DNA from: Blautia wexlerae DSM 19850
GTDB lineage: Bacteria; Bacillota; Clostridia; Lachnospirales; Lachnospiraceae
Length of the DNA stretch: 64,000 nucleotides
Reading direction: 5' to 3'
Assembly: GCF_025148125.1 (NCBI RefSeq)
Contig: NZ_CP102267.1
Coordinates: 1,498,501-1,562,500 of the forward strand
Made by a program: the position numbers and the translations under genes. A model generated the notes under the pieces. It had not been told where the DNA came from. It did no database searches and worked only from the letters and a program-made list of their open reading frames with translations. Shown here one piece after another: positions 35,223-43,427 of the stretch; the stretch's first letter is position 1; every line of letters begins with the position of its first letter.

Positions 35223-35627
35223 ATGAAGACAATAAAAGTAGTTGCAGCAGTTATCTGTGACAATATGAAAGAAAAGAATAAAATTTTTGCAACGGCTCGT
35301 GGTTACGGTGAGCCGAAAGGTGGCTGGGAGTTTCCTGGAGGAAAAATCGAAGCAGGTGGAACACCTCAGGAAGCATTAAAGCGAGAAATCATGGAAGAAC
35401 TGGATACAGAAATTAAGGTAGGGGGTTTGATTGACACTATAGAGTATGACTATCCCACTTTTCACCTTTTCATGGACTGCTTCTGGGCAGAGGTCACAGC
35501 CGGTCACCTGGAACTGAAAGAAGCGGAAGCCGCAAAATGGCTTACGAAGGATCAACTGGACAGCGTTGCCTGGCTACCGGCAGATGTCACTTTGATAGAG
35601 AAAATTCGAAGGAACATGGAGAACTGA
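35223..35627 (+). CDS. Nudix hydrolase, MutT/NudG-like
   Basis: The 134-residue protein has a complete Nudix box (GKIEAGGTPQEALKREIMEEL at about 41-61) and the WEFPGG lead-in found in 8-oxo-dGTPase and CTP/5-methyl-dCTP pyrophosphatases. It likely sanitises nucleotide pools. It starts 21 bp after the helicase piece with GAGG; linkage to helicases of the DUF3427 type is common. Confidence 0.9.
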   Translation: MKTIKVVAAVICDNMKEKNKIFATARGYGEPKGGWEFPGGKIEAGGTPQEALKREIMEELDTEIKVGGLIDTIEYDYPTFHLFMDCFWAEVTAGHLELKEAEAAKWLTKDQLDSVAWLPADVTLIEKIRRNMEN

Positions 35628-35656
35628 TTTTTAACATTATTTTCAGAGGAATTGCT

Positions 35657-35872
35657 ATGATATACACAGTAAAACGAATTGATGAAGACCTGGACTTCGG
35701 TTGTGAAGAGCGACCGAAAGGAATGCCAGTCATGGCAATAGTGACGCTTACGAATTCTTCAGACGAAGAAATAAAGATAAAAGCAGAGGATGCTATGCTC
35801 TATGAATGTAACATCAATGAAGGGGACAAGGTTTGCTTTGATGCAAATAACAAGTTGGAAAAAGTAAAATAA
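35657..35872 (+). CDS. Small hypothetical protein
   Basis: The 71-residue protein (MIYTVKRIDEDLDFGCEERPKGMPVMAIVTL) has alternating beta-strand character and ends CFDANNKLEKVK. AGAGGA precedes the ATG. It is a plausible real gene because it lies between the Nudix gene and a strong terminator, but has no recognised family. Confidence 0.6.
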   Translation: MIYTVKRIDEDLDFGCEERPKGMPVMAIVTLTNSSDEEIKIKAEDAMLYECNINEGDKVCFDANNKLEKVK

Positions 35873-35909
35873 AAATTGTAGAAGAACCAGAGAATATATT
35901 TGGATAAAG

Positions 35910-35955
35910 AAAACCAATGGTTTTGACTGTTATCAGTCTGCACCATTGGTTTTTT
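35910..35955 (+). terminator. Intrinsic terminator
   Basis: AAAACCAATGGT pairs with ACCATTGGTTTT followed by further T's; 20-base loop. Confidence 0.8.
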
Positions 35956-36056
35956 GGTTCAGCTAATTTCTGAACAGTAGTGGTTGTCGGGATTTTTGCA
36001 CAGCCATTTGGTGTAAACTGATAACATTAGAAAAAGAAACCAAGGGGGACTGGCAG

Positions 36057-36158
36057 ATGAAAGGTTGTGACACAAGCAACGGATATATGGGATATGTAGA
36101 AGGCAGATACATTTTATTTGCCAGTGAACAGGAATATTTCGAGTTTATGGAAGATTGA
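36057..36158 (+). CDS. 33-residue conserved-looking small protein
   Basis: A short frame MKGCDTSNGYMGYVEGRYIL..FASEQEYFEFMED has GGGGGAC upstream and is followed 15 bp later by the HIRAN gene. The GYMGYVxGRYxLFASE pattern is one I associate with small proteins on Lachnospiraceae mobile elements. Function unknown. Confidence 0.55.
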   Translation: MKGCDTSNGYMGYVEGRYILFASEQEYFEFMED

Positions 36159-36173
36159 GAAGGAGGAAGGAAC

Positions 36174-36524
36174 ATGAGCAAGGTCTATTTCACATTGACA
36201 GGAACAAAGCACTATTTCGGAAAAGAATTTCTAAAAAAAGGAACGAAGATCTGCTTAGAAAAAGAACCAGACAATGAGTATGACAAGGAAGCAATTAAAG
36301 TAACTTACGAAGGTCTGGGAAAGATTGGATATGTGGCAAATAGCTCTTATACAGTAATCGGTGATTCCATGAGTGCCGGAAGAATTTATGACAAAATTGG
36401 AAAGAAGGCAAAAGTAAAAGTAGTGCTTGTCACAAATCACGGAACAATCTGCAGCATCAGTAAAAAGAGCCTTCTGGATAACCAAAAGAAGGTTAAGAAA
36501 TCGGAAGTGGAAATTGAAGAATAA
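36174..36524 (+). CDS. HIRAN-domain protein
   Basis: The 116-residue protein is a stand-alone HIRAN domain: FTLTGTKHYFGKEFLKKGTKICLEKEPDNEYDKEAIKVTYEGLGKIGYVANSS. HIRAN domains bind 3' single-stranded DNA ends and are found in replication and repair enzymes; single-domain forms are common in Firmicutes. A basic tail follows. AAGGAGGAAGG precedes the ATG. Confidence 0.85.
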   Translation: MSKVYFTLTGTKHYFGKEFLKKGTKICLEKEPDNEYDKEAIKVTYEGLGKIGYVANSSYTVIGDSMSAGRIYDKIGKKAKVKVVLVTNHGTICSISKKSLLDNQKKVKKSEVEIEE

Positions 36525-36546
36525 GGAATCCTGAGGGAGGAAAATC

Positions 36547-36801
36547 ATGTTTGGATTTGATAAGATGTTTGATTTTAACAGAGATGGAAAATTGGATAGC
36601 TGGGAACGTGCTGCACAGTTTCAGTTCATGGACGAAATGATGAAGAACAATGAAAAAAATATATTTGATGACGATGATAAGAGCGATATTTTTGCGGATG
36701 CCGGGTTGGATTATGATGAGTTAGACGCGCAAATTTTTTACCCAAAGGAAAACATATGTTTATTTTTAGCGCTATATGTGCTAAAATATATCCATGGGTA
36801 G
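36547..36801 (+). pseudogene. Small EF-hand-like protein, 3' end replaced by IS left end
   Basis: The frame starts MFGFDKMFDFNRDGKLDSWERAA, with a DxNxDGxLD calcium-loop-like motif, and an acidic stretch (FDDDDKSD). From about residue 56 (YDELDAQIF) the codons are IS605-type left-end sequence, also present at 10600. The tail after that is not native, so the gene is truncated. Confidence 0.6.
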
Positions 36802-36850
36802 TAGAAAAAACAACAGAATCTGAGAAAATAGTTATCAGGGAAAAATAAAA

Positions 36851-38179
36851 ATGCAGATAATATCCAGTTATGGTGTAGAATTACGAGAACAGAATATCCC
36901 GATCCGCCAGACACTGGAGATCTACCGTTCTGCTGTCAGCTATCTGATTGGGATTTATGTGCAGGTATGGGAAGAATTAGCAGAAATCCCGGATGCAAAG
37001 AGGCGTTTTAATGCTGCAGAACATCTGGTACATACTACGAAGAAAAACCATGCCTGTTTTGATTTTGATATCCGGTTCCCAAAGATGCCTTCCTATCTGC
37101 GCAGATCTGCCATCCGGCATGCACTGGGGACAGTATCCTCTTATAAAACACGGCTGGATCTATGGGAAAAGACCGACGGAAAGAGCGGGAAACCAAAGCT
37201 TGTATATGAAAATCACGCCATGCCGGTCTTCTACCGTGATGTCCTGTATCGTGAAGGCGCGGAAGGGAAAGACGAAGCATACCTGAAACTCTATGATGGT
37301 CATGACTGGAAATGGTCCTGTGTACGTCTGGATCATACGGATATGGAATATCTGAGAAAATGCTGGTCAGGGAAAAAGGCATCTGCCCCGACTCTGGAAA
37401 AGAGACACCGGAAATACTTTTTGCGTTTTTCCTATACAGAAGAAGTAACACTTACCAAAACACCTGTGAAAGAACAGATCATCTGCAGTGTGGACTTAGG
37501 GATCAATACCGATGCAGTCTGTACCATCATGCGGGCAGACGGAACTGTCCTGGGAAGAAAATTTATCGATCATCCCAGTGAAAAAGACCGGATGTACCGT
37601 ACATTGGGACGGATCCGCAGATTCCAGAGGGAACATGGTTCTGCGCAGACACAGGGAAGATGGGCATATACGAAACGTCTGAATACAGAACTGGGCAAAA
37701 AGATTGCAGGTGCGATTGTAAGATATGCGGAAGAAAACCATGCAGATGTGATCGTGTTCGAGTATCTGGAGATGCAGGGGAAGATATCGGGAAAGAAAAA
37801 GCAGAAACTGCACCTGTGGAGAAAAAGAGATATCCAGAAGTGTTGTGAACATCAGGCACACAGGAAAGGGATGCGGGTATCCAGAATCTGTGCATGGAAT
37901 ACCAGCAGACTGGCTTATGATGGTTCCGGGGTGGTAACACGTGACTGGGAAAATCATAGCCTCTGTACTTTCCAGACAGGAAAACGATATCATTGTGACC
38001 TGTCAGCATCCTGTAATATAGGGGCGAGATACTTTATAAGGGAACTTTTAAAACCCCTTCCGGCAACGGAAAGGTCTTTACTGGAGGCAAAAGTCCCTTC
38101 TGTAAAGCGTAGAACCTCATGTGTCTATGCAGATCTGAGGAAACTCCATTCAGAAATGGAATTTTTAAAAGCAGCATAG
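36851..38179 (+). CDS. tnpB: TnpB, second copy
   Basis: The 442-residue protein is the same length as the first copy and differs by scattered substitutions. The RuvC residues Asp215, Glu304 and Asp383 are intact (SVDLGINTDAV, VIVFEYLEM, CDLSASCNIGA). As in copy 1 there are no CxxC zinc-ribbon pairs. With an intact frame and right end it may still make a guided nuclease even though it lacks tnpA. Confidence 0.9.
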   Translation: MQIISSYGVELREQNIPIRQTLEIYRSAVSYLIGIYVQVWEELAEIPDAKRRFNAAEHLVHTTKKNHACFDFDIRFPKMPSYLRRSAIRHALGTVSSYKTRLDLWEKTDGKSGKPKLVYENHAMPVFYRDVLYREGAEGKDEAYLKLYDGHDWKWSCVRLDHTDMEYLRKCWSGKKASAPTLEKRHRKYFLRFSYTEEVTLTKTPVKEQIICSVDLGINTDAVCTIMRADGTVLGRKFIDHPSEKDRMYRTLGRIRRFQREHGSAQTQGRWAYTKRLNTELGKKIAGAIVRYAEENHADVIVFEYLEMQGKISGKKKQKLHLWRKRDIQKCCEHQAHRKGMRVSRICAWNTSRLAYDGSGVVTRDWENHSLCTFQTGKRYHCDLSASCNIGARYFIRELLKPLPATERSLLEAKVPSVKRRTSCVYADLRKLHSEMEFLKAA

Positions 38180-38337
38180 ATACAGGCAGATATACAGCGG
38201 ACTACCTGTAATGTGGGAACCAGCCATATCCGGCATGGGAAATACGCATAACTGCGCACCTAAGTTACAGGCGTATCCGCCGATATTCAGTCTGGCGCCT
38301 AAAGCGTCTGGAAGCACGTGACTTCAGTCATGTGAGG
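38180..38337 (+). ncRNA. Probable reRNA/omega-RNA scaffold, second copy
   Basis: The 158 bp after tnpB match the first copy closely (CAGCGGACTACCTG, AGTTACAGGCGTATCCGCCG, GCGTCTGGAAGCACG). Compensating changes in the last stem (CACGCGA../..TCGTGTG versus CACGTGA../..TCATGTG) support a paired RNA structure. The guide would begin TTCACAAGAGAATAAA. Confidence 0.6.
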
Positions 38338-38339
38338 TT

Positions 38340-38504
38340 CACAAGAGAATAAAACAGGATAAGAAACATCCAGGTGTTTTGATCAAACTTCGTAAGTCGG
38401 TAGATATTGCGTATTTTGTCAGAGATAAGGTAATAACGATGAATGAGCTTGAAGGATTCAGTGAGGATCTGATTGATGCTGTAAAATTAATCTTGAGCCG
38501 ATGA
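38340..38504 (+). pseudogene. Gene tail of unknown family after IS insertion
   Basis: A frame reading KRIKQDKKHPGVLIKLRKS then VDIAYFVRDKVITMNELEGFSEDLIDAVKLILSR enters from the IS right end and stops 57 bp before the deformylase gene. Composition is protein-like but its N-terminus is gone. I cannot name the family. Confidence 0.45.
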
Positions 38505-38560
38505 GAAAGATTTCCGGTCAGGATAAATAAGAATTAGAAATTAAATACAGGAGAAAATAA

Positions 38561-38971
38561 ATGGTAAAGCAAATTGTAAGAGACATTTTCTTTTTAGGTC
38601 AGCCATCCAAGCCAGCTGCAAAAGCAGATATCCAGATTGGGAAGGATCTGCAGGACACACTGCAGGCGAACCGGGAACGGTGCGTTGGTATGGCTGCAAA
38701 TATGATTGGTGTAAGGAAGAATATCATCATTGTGAATATGGGATTTATAGATGTTGTTATGTTTAACCCGGTGATTGTTTCAAAGCATGATATGTATGAG
38801 ACAGAAGAAGGCTGTCTGTCCCTGGATGGTGTTCGTAAGACGACCAGATACCAGGAAATTGAAGTAGAGTATTATGACTTCAACTGGAAAAAACAGCGCC
38901 AGAAACTGTCTGGATGGACGGCGCAGATCTGCCAGCATGAGATTGATCATTTGTTCGGAAAAATTATATAA
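38561..38971 (+). CDS. def: Peptide deformylase-like protein (divergent)
   Basis: The 136-residue protein has the three deformylase blocks: CVGMAANMIGV (motif 1), EEGCLSLDGV (motif 2, metal Cys) and QICQHEIDHLFGKII (motif 3, HExxH). The metal ligands are all present. Motif 1 usually reads G-x-G-x-A-A-x-Q; here Met replaces the Gln that holds the formyl group. It may be an accessory deformylase with altered activity or inhibitor response. AGGAG precedes the ATG. Confidence 0.8.
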   Translation: MVKQIVRDIFFLGQPSKPAAKADIQIGKDLQDTLQANRERCVGMAANMIGVRKNIIIVNMGFIDVVMFNPVIVSKHDMYETEEGCLSLDGVRKTTRYQEIEVEYYDFNWKKQRQKLSGWTAQICQHEIDHLFGKII

Positions 38972-38997
38972 CCAAAGTGGATTGCGAGGTGACGGAT

Positions 38998-39366
38998 ATG
39001 CTGAAAAATGTATTGATCGTGGTGGATGATATAGAAAAATCCATAAAGTTTTATAGGGACGTATTTGGACTGCAAGTGATTCTTAAGAATGAAGGTAATG
39101 TGATCTTATCGGAGGGACTTGTTTTGCAGGATGCCGGTCTATGGGGGAAGACGCTGGATGAGACTTCTACGCCATTCAATAACATGATGGAACTGTATTT
39201 CGAGGAATTTGATATAGATGGATTGATTGCAAAATATGAATCTGGTAAGTATTCCGTTCGATATGCCACAGAATTGACAGAACTTGCAGGTGGCCAGAAA
39301 CTTGTAAGGCTGTATGATCCCAGTGGTAATCTCATTGAGGTTCGCACTCCATTCAGGTATAATTAA
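38998..39366 (+). CDS. VOC-family protein
   Basis: The 122-residue protein has a VOC fold: LKNVLIVVDDIEKSIKFYRDVFGLQV, MELYFEEFDIDGLIAKY and KLVRLYDPSGNLIEVRTPF. The conserved first-strand His is replaced, so a classical glyoxalase metal site is incomplete and it may be a binding protein. The ATG seven bases after GAGGTGA is preferred to a GTG at 38977. Confidence 0.8.
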   Translation: MLKNVLIVVDDIEKSIKFYRDVFGLQVILKNEGNVILSEGLVLQDAGLWGKTLDETSTPFNNMMELYFEEFDIDGLIAKYESGKYSVRYATELTELAGGQKLVRLYDPSGNLIEVRTPFRYN

Positions 39367-39379
39367 AGTAGGAGAAAAT

Positions 39380-39835
39380 ATGCAGATTTTTGTTGATGCA
39401 GATGCCTGTCCGGTAGTCGGTATTGTTGAAAGAGCTGCAAAAGAGCACAATCTTCCGGTAACGTTGTTGTGTGATGCCAATCATGTGTTATCATCTGATT
39501 ACAGTGAAGTGATCGTAGTTGGAGCCGGAGCAGATGCAGTGGATTATAAACTGATCAGCATTTGTCATAAAGGCGATGTTGTTGTATCGCAGGATTATGG
39601 AGTGGCGGCAATGGCTCTTGGAAAGGGCGCATATGCGATTCATCAATCCGGGAAATGGTATACCAATGAGAATATTGACCAGATGCTTATGGAGCGGCAT
39701 CTGAATAAGAAGGCACGAAGGGCATCCGGAAAGAATCACTTAAAAGGACCACGAAAACGAACAGCAGAAGATGATGAGCATTTCAGAGCGTCTTTTGAAA
39801 AAATGATACATATGGCAATGGATAAGGAGAAATAA
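39380..39835 (+). CDS. YaiI/YqxD family protein (DUF188)
   Basis: The 151-residue protein has the family signature at the start (IFVDADACPVVGIVERAAKEH) and DYKLISICHKGDVVVSQDYGVAAMALGKGA, with a GPRKRT..D..F tail. The conserved Asp residues recall PIN-like nucleases, but the biochemical role is not established. TAGGAG precedes the ATG. It lies 13 bp after the VOC gene. Confidence 0.9.
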   Translation: MQIFVDADACPVVGIVERAAKEHNLPVTLLCDANHVLSSDYSEVIVVGAGADAVDYKLISICHKGDVVVSQDYGVAAMALGKGAYAIHQSGKWYTNENIDQMLMERHLNKKARRASGKNHLKGPRKRTAEDDEHFRASFEKMIHMAMDKEK

Positions 39836-39871
39836 TCACAAACGGAACACAGGAGAATTGGGAGGTGCAGA

Positions 39872-41401
39872 ATGACGGAAAAGGAAAGAACCTATATTGC
39901 AATCGATCTTAAGTCATTCTATGCGTCTGTGGAATGTAAAGAGCGAAATAGAGATCCTTTGAGGACTAATCTTGTGGTTGCGGATAAAAGCAGAACAGAA
40001 AAAACTATCTGTCTTGCGGTATCTCCAGCTTTAAAGTGTTATGGGATACCCGGAAGGGCTCGTTTATTTGAGGTTGTTCAAAAAGTAAAAGAAGCCAACA
40101 GCGCTCGCAGGTGGAAAGCACCGAACAGAACATTTATTGGTTCTTCTGATGACAGTACAGAATTAGATACCAATCCTGCACTGGAGATTGATTATATTGT
40201 TGCGCCTCCCCGGATGGCTCTTTATCTGGAATACAGCACCAGAATTTACAGCATTTATCTGAAATATATTGCACCGGAAGATATTTTCCCGTATTCGATT
40301 GACGAAGTATTTATGGATGTAACGGATTATCTGCATACTTATAATATGACAGCAAGGGAACTTGCAATGACCATGATACAGGATGTGCTGAAAACGACAG
40401 GTATAACGGCAACTGCCGGAATTGGAACGAATATGTATCTGTGTAAGATTGCGATGGATATCGTGGCGAAGCACATTAAAGCAGATAAAGATGGTGTACG
40501 AATTGCAGAACTGGATGAAATGTCATACCGAAGGAAACTCTGGAGCCACAGACCTCTTACTGATTTCTGGAGAGTCGGAAAGGGATATGCAAAGAAGTTG
40601 GAAGAATATGGCCTTTATACGATGGGTGATATTGCCAGATGTTCCATCGGAAAAGAGAATGAATTATATAACGAAGATCTGCTATATAAACTGTTTGGCG
40701 TTAATGCAGAGCTGCTGATCGATCATGCCTGGGGATATGAGCCCTGTACAATGAAAATGGTCAAGGCTTACAAACCGGAAACGAACAGTGTTTGTTCCGG
40801 GCAGGTACTTCATTGTCCTTATGACTTTGAAAAAGCAAAATTAGTCGTCAAAGAGATGACGGACCAGATGGTTTTGGATTTGGTGGATAAGAAGCTTGTC
40901 ACAGATCAGATCGTGCTGACAGTTGGTTATGATATTGAGAATCTGAACAATGCCGACAGGAAAAAGCAGTATCATGGAGAGGTTACGATCGACCGTTATG
41001 GAAGAAGAATTCCGAAACACGCACATGGAACGACCAATCTGAAACGGCAGACTTCCTCAACAAAACTGATAACGGATGCAGTAATAGAACTATATGACGG
41101 GATTGTTGACAGAAACCTGCTTATCAGAAGAATTAATATCACAGCGAACAGGCTTGTGGATGAAAGCTCTGTAGAGAGAGAAGAATTGTATGAGCAGCTG
41201 GATCTTTTTACGGATTATGAGGCACAAAGGAAAAAGCAGGAAGAGGAAGAGGATGCGTTGGATCGTGAGAAACGTATGCAGGAGGCAATGCTCAGTATCA
41301 AGAAGAAATTTGGAAAAAACGCTGTACTGAAGGGAATGAATCTTCAGGAAGGTGCAACCGCCAGGGACAGAAATGAACAAATTGGCGGACATAAGGCGTA
41401 A
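39872..41401 (+). CDS. Y-family DNA polymerase (UmuC/DinB-like)
   Basis: The 509-residue protein has the catalytic acids in IDLKSFYASVECKER (near residue 13) and YSIDEVFMDVTDY (near 142), a helix-hairpin-helix (WRVGKGYAKKLEEYGLYTMGDIA), little-finger domain and a C-terminal acidic/basic tail. It copies across DNA damage. This long form pairs with YolD-like genes and is typical of Firmicute plasmids and mobile elements. GGGAGG precedes the ATG. Confidence 0.92.
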   Translation: MTEKERTYIAIDLKSFYASVECKERNRDPLRTNLVVADKSRTEKTICLAVSPALKCYGIPGRARLFEVVQKVKEANSARRWKAPNRTFIGSSDDSTELDTNPALEIDYIVAPPRMALYLEYSTRIYSIYLKYIAPEDIFPYSIDEVFMDVTDYLHTYNMTARELAMTMIQDVLKTTGITATAGIGTNMYLCKIAMDIVAKHIKADKDGVRIAELDEMSYRRKLWSHRPLTDFWRVGKGYAKKLEEYGLYTMGDIARCSIGKENELYNEDLLYKLFGVNAELLIDHAWGYEPCTMKMVKAYKPETNSVCSGQVLHCPYDFEKAKLVVKEMTDQMVLDLVDKKLVTDQIVLTVGYDIENLNNADRKKQYHGEVTIDRYGRRIPKHAHGTTNLKRQTSSTKLITDAVIELYDGIVDRNLLIRRINITANRLVDESSVEREELYEQLDLFTDYEAQRKKQEEEEDALDREKRMQEAMLSIKKKFGKNAVLKGMNLQEGATARDRNEQIGGHKA

Positions 41402-41416
41402 AGGAGTTGGAAAAGG

Positions 41417-41830
41417 ATGAAAAATAATTCTTATGAAGATATCATCAATTTGCCACATCCAGTCTCTAAGAATCATCCGCAAATGCCACTTCGGGATCGG
41501 GCAGCACAATTTGCTCCTTTTGCGGCTCTGACCGGGCATGATGCTGCGATAAAAGAAACAGCAAGATTAACCGATGAAAGATTGGAACTGAGCGAGGAAG
41601 TGATTGCTCAGCTGAATGAAAAAATCAATATAATCAGAAATAATATCGGTATAGAACAGAATGTATCGATAACTTATTTTATTCCCGATGCAAAAAAAGC
41701 CGGCGGATCCTATGTTACGTATTCTGGTATTGTAAAAAAGGTAGATGAATATGAGCATACCATGATCATGACAGATCAAACGGTCATTCCAATCGAACAG
41801 ATAAGTGATATTAAATGTGAAGAGTGGTAA
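41417..41830 (+). CDS. YolD-like protein
   Basis: The 137-residue protein has MPLRDRAAQFAPFAALTGHDAAIKETARLT and a C-terminal small beta-barrel (YSGIVKKVDEYEHTMIMTDQTVIPIEQISDIKCEE). YolD-like proteins accompany UvrX/UmuC-type polymerases, here 15 bp upstream, and probably regulate or assist them in the SOS response. Confidence 0.88.
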   Translation: MKNNSYEDIINLPHPVSKNHPQMPLRDRAAQFAPFAALTGHDAAIKETARLTDERLELSEEVIAQLNEKINIIRNNIGIEQNVSITYFIPDAKKAGGSYVTYSGIVKKVDEYEHTMIMTDQTVIPIEQISDIKCEEW

Positions 41831-42052
41831 ATGCGAAAAATGTTTCACTGGGAAAAGTGAAAACAGAAAAAATTATTCTGAAAAGTCAGAAAAAACCTTT
41901 TCTATTATCGTATTACATGGTATACTGAATACCGAAATGAATGATATGCAAAATAGGATTTTATGCGTCAAGTGTTCGGTGAATGGGGAGTTGTCACTGA
42001 AACGAAAAGTGCGTCTTACGGTATATTATCCGCACCCGTTGCAAACAATATA
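41831..42052. other. Intergenic region at the end of the accessory segment
   Basis: No gene is supported. A promoter-like TGGTATACTGAATACC near 41918 is visible, with no convincing -35 box and no open frame of note behind it. Confidence 0.35.
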
Positions 42053-42122
42053 AGAGGATATCTCATATTGTGTTAGGGAATGTTTTCGACATACATTCTA
42101 TCACAATTGGAGATATCCTTTT
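42053..42122 (+). terminator. Long terminator-like hairpin
   Basis: AGGATATCTC (42056) pairs with GAGATATCCT, continuing with ATTGTG/CACAAT inside and T's after. It directly abuts repeat copy 3. Confidence 0.65.
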
Positions 42123-42284
42123 TAACCGAATCAAGTAAGTCCCCTGCTTCAATTGCGAAAAGCAATAAGCAGTGGGTGGGGACTTGCTTGTATCAGGAGG
42201 AGTGCAAGCTCCTTCTGATAAACTGCGGAGCAGCTATTCGGTTATGAGCAAGTAGCAAAGCGGATTGCGAATATCCGCTTGACT
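42121..42284 (+). repeat. Structured intergenic repeat, copy 3 (full length)
   Basis: A 164-bp unit. Outer arm AACCGAAT (42124) / ATTCGGTT (42236). Inside, CAAG-AAGTCCCC-CTGCTT-ATTGC pairs with GCAAT-AAGCAG-GGGGACTT-CTTG around a GAAAA loop. Then come GGAGGAG/CTCCTTC and CTGCGGAGCAG hairpins, and the AGCGGAT/ATCCGCT hairpin. About 90% like copy 4. Confidence 0.9.
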
Positions 42285-42292
42285 TTGGTCAA

Positions 42293-42334
42293 AAGGATAA
42301 TCTCCATTTCAAAAATACAAAGGAGGTTATTTTT
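42293..42334 (+). promoter_or_regulatory. Hairpin that covers the folE ribosome binding site
   Basis: AAGGATAATCTCC (42293) can pair, with some G-U, with GGAGGTTATTTTT (42322), which includes the folE Shine-Dalgarno AAAGGAGG and a T run. It could work as a translation block or terminator. Confidence 0.45.
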
Positions 42335-42336
42335 TA

Positions 42337-42894
42337 ATGGTTGACAAAGCGAAAATTGAGCAGGCAGTCCGTCTGCTTCTGGAAGGTATCGGTGAAGATA
42401 TCACACGGGAAGGTCTGATTGATACTCCTGACAGGATTGCCCGCATGTGTGAAGAAATTTACGGAGGTCTTGGTCATGAAGCGGACCAGCATCTGTTAAA
42501 GCAGTTTCCTGTAGAAAATAATGAAATCGTGTTGGAAAAAGACATCACATTTTACTCCATGTGTGAGCATCATCTGATGCCTTTTTATGGAAAAGCTCAT
42601 CTTGCATACATCCCCAACGGCAAAGTTACCGGTTTGAGCAAACTGGCACGTACAGTAGAGGTTTATTCCAGAAGACCACAGATCCAGGAACGGCTTACCG
42701 TTCAGATCGCAGATGCTTTGGAGCGTACTCTGGATCCAAAAGGAATTATGGTAATGCTGGAAGCGGAACATACCTGTATGACCATGCGCGGAATAAAAAA
42801 ACCAGGTAGCAAAACGATCACTACTGTAACCCGTGGTGCGTTTACAGAAGATAAGGAACTGCAGAAAATGTTCCTTTCTATGGTAAAAGGATGA
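42337..42894 (+). CDS. folE: GTP cyclohydrolase I
   Basis: The 185-residue enzyme makes dihydroneopterin triphosphate from GTP, the first folate step. Zinc ligands are in [11 protein letters not shown] (Cys, His) and [11 protein letters not shown] (Cys); [27 protein letters not shown] is the family core. It leads a four-gene folate operon and overlaps the next gene by four bases. Confidence 0.97.
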   Translation: MVDKAKIEQAVRLLLEGIGEDITREGLIDTPDRIARMCEEIYGGLGHEADQHLLKQFPVENNEIVLEKDITFYSMCEHHLMPFYGKAHLAYIPNGKVTGLSKLARTVEVYSRRPQIQERLTVQIADALERTLDPKGIMVMLEAEHTCMTMRGIKKPGSKTITTVTRGAFTEDKELQKMFLSMVKG

Positions 42895-43388
42895 ATAACA
42901 ATTTTTCAGATATGGATCGTGTCAATCAGATCTGGAGGCACCTGGTTTATCAGGAACATTATAAAAAAATACAGGAACTTGAGAGTGAACGGATCTTCTG
43001 CCGTCATACCCCTGAACATTTTCTGGATGTTGCACGGTTGATGTACATTTATGCACTGGAGGAACATCTGGAGCTGCCCAAAGAGCTTATCTATGCAGCA
43101 GCACTTCTTCATGATATCGGACGTGCACAGCAATATCAGTACAACATTCCCCATGATATTGCAGGAGTAGAAATCGCACGGGAAATTCTGACAGATCTGC
43201 ACTTTACAGAACAGGAAAAAGAACTGATTCTGTCTTCCATTGGACATCACCGAAAAGGAGATTCCCGCAGTACGCTGGCAGCACTTCTTTATAAAGCGGA
43301 TAAGCAGTCCAGAAATTGTTTTTTATGTTCCGCTGCTTCTGAATGCTATTGGTCTGATGATAAAAAAAATATGAAAATTGAATACTGA
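42891..43388 (+). CDS. HD-domain phosphohydrolase in the folate operon
   Basis: The 165-residue protein has an HD domain: H near 39 ([15 protein letters not shown]), the HD pair in [14 protein letters not shown], a further H in NIPHDIAGV and GHHRKGD. It overlaps folE by four bases (ATGA) and lies 39 bp before folP. No folQ-type Nudix gene is present in the operon, so it may remove phosphate from dihydroneopterin triphosphate; this is an inference from position. Confidence 0.85.
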   Translation: MNNNFSDMDRVNQIWRHLVYQEHYKKIQELESERIFCRHTPEHFLDVARLMYIYALEEHLELPKELIYAAALLHDIGRAQQYQYNIPHDIAGVEIAREILTDLHFTEQEKELILSSIGHHRKGDSRSTLAALLYKADKQSRNCFLCSAASECYWSDDKKNMKIEY

Positions 43389-43427
43389 TCTTCTTCATAA
43401 GCATAAAAGAAAGGATGGGCTCTGCTC

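Larger units (their letters stand above)
36715..38337 (+). mobile_element. IS605-type element, tnpB-only copy
   Basis: The left side shares GAGTTAGACGCGCAAATT with the element at 10.6 kb; only the right half of the left-end hairpin is present. There is no tnpA; ATGGGTAG followed by GAAAAAACAACAG may be its fused start and tail. tnpB and right end are near-identical in layout to copy 1, ending with hairpin CACGTGACTTCAGTCATGTG. It should depend on TnpA in trans. Confidence 0.75.

Noticed and set aside
42053..42336. Tetrahydrofolate riboswitch before folE
   Set aside because: The folate context invited it, but I could not match the conserved THF-II or THF-I core; the structure is explained by a hairpin and the dispersed repeat.
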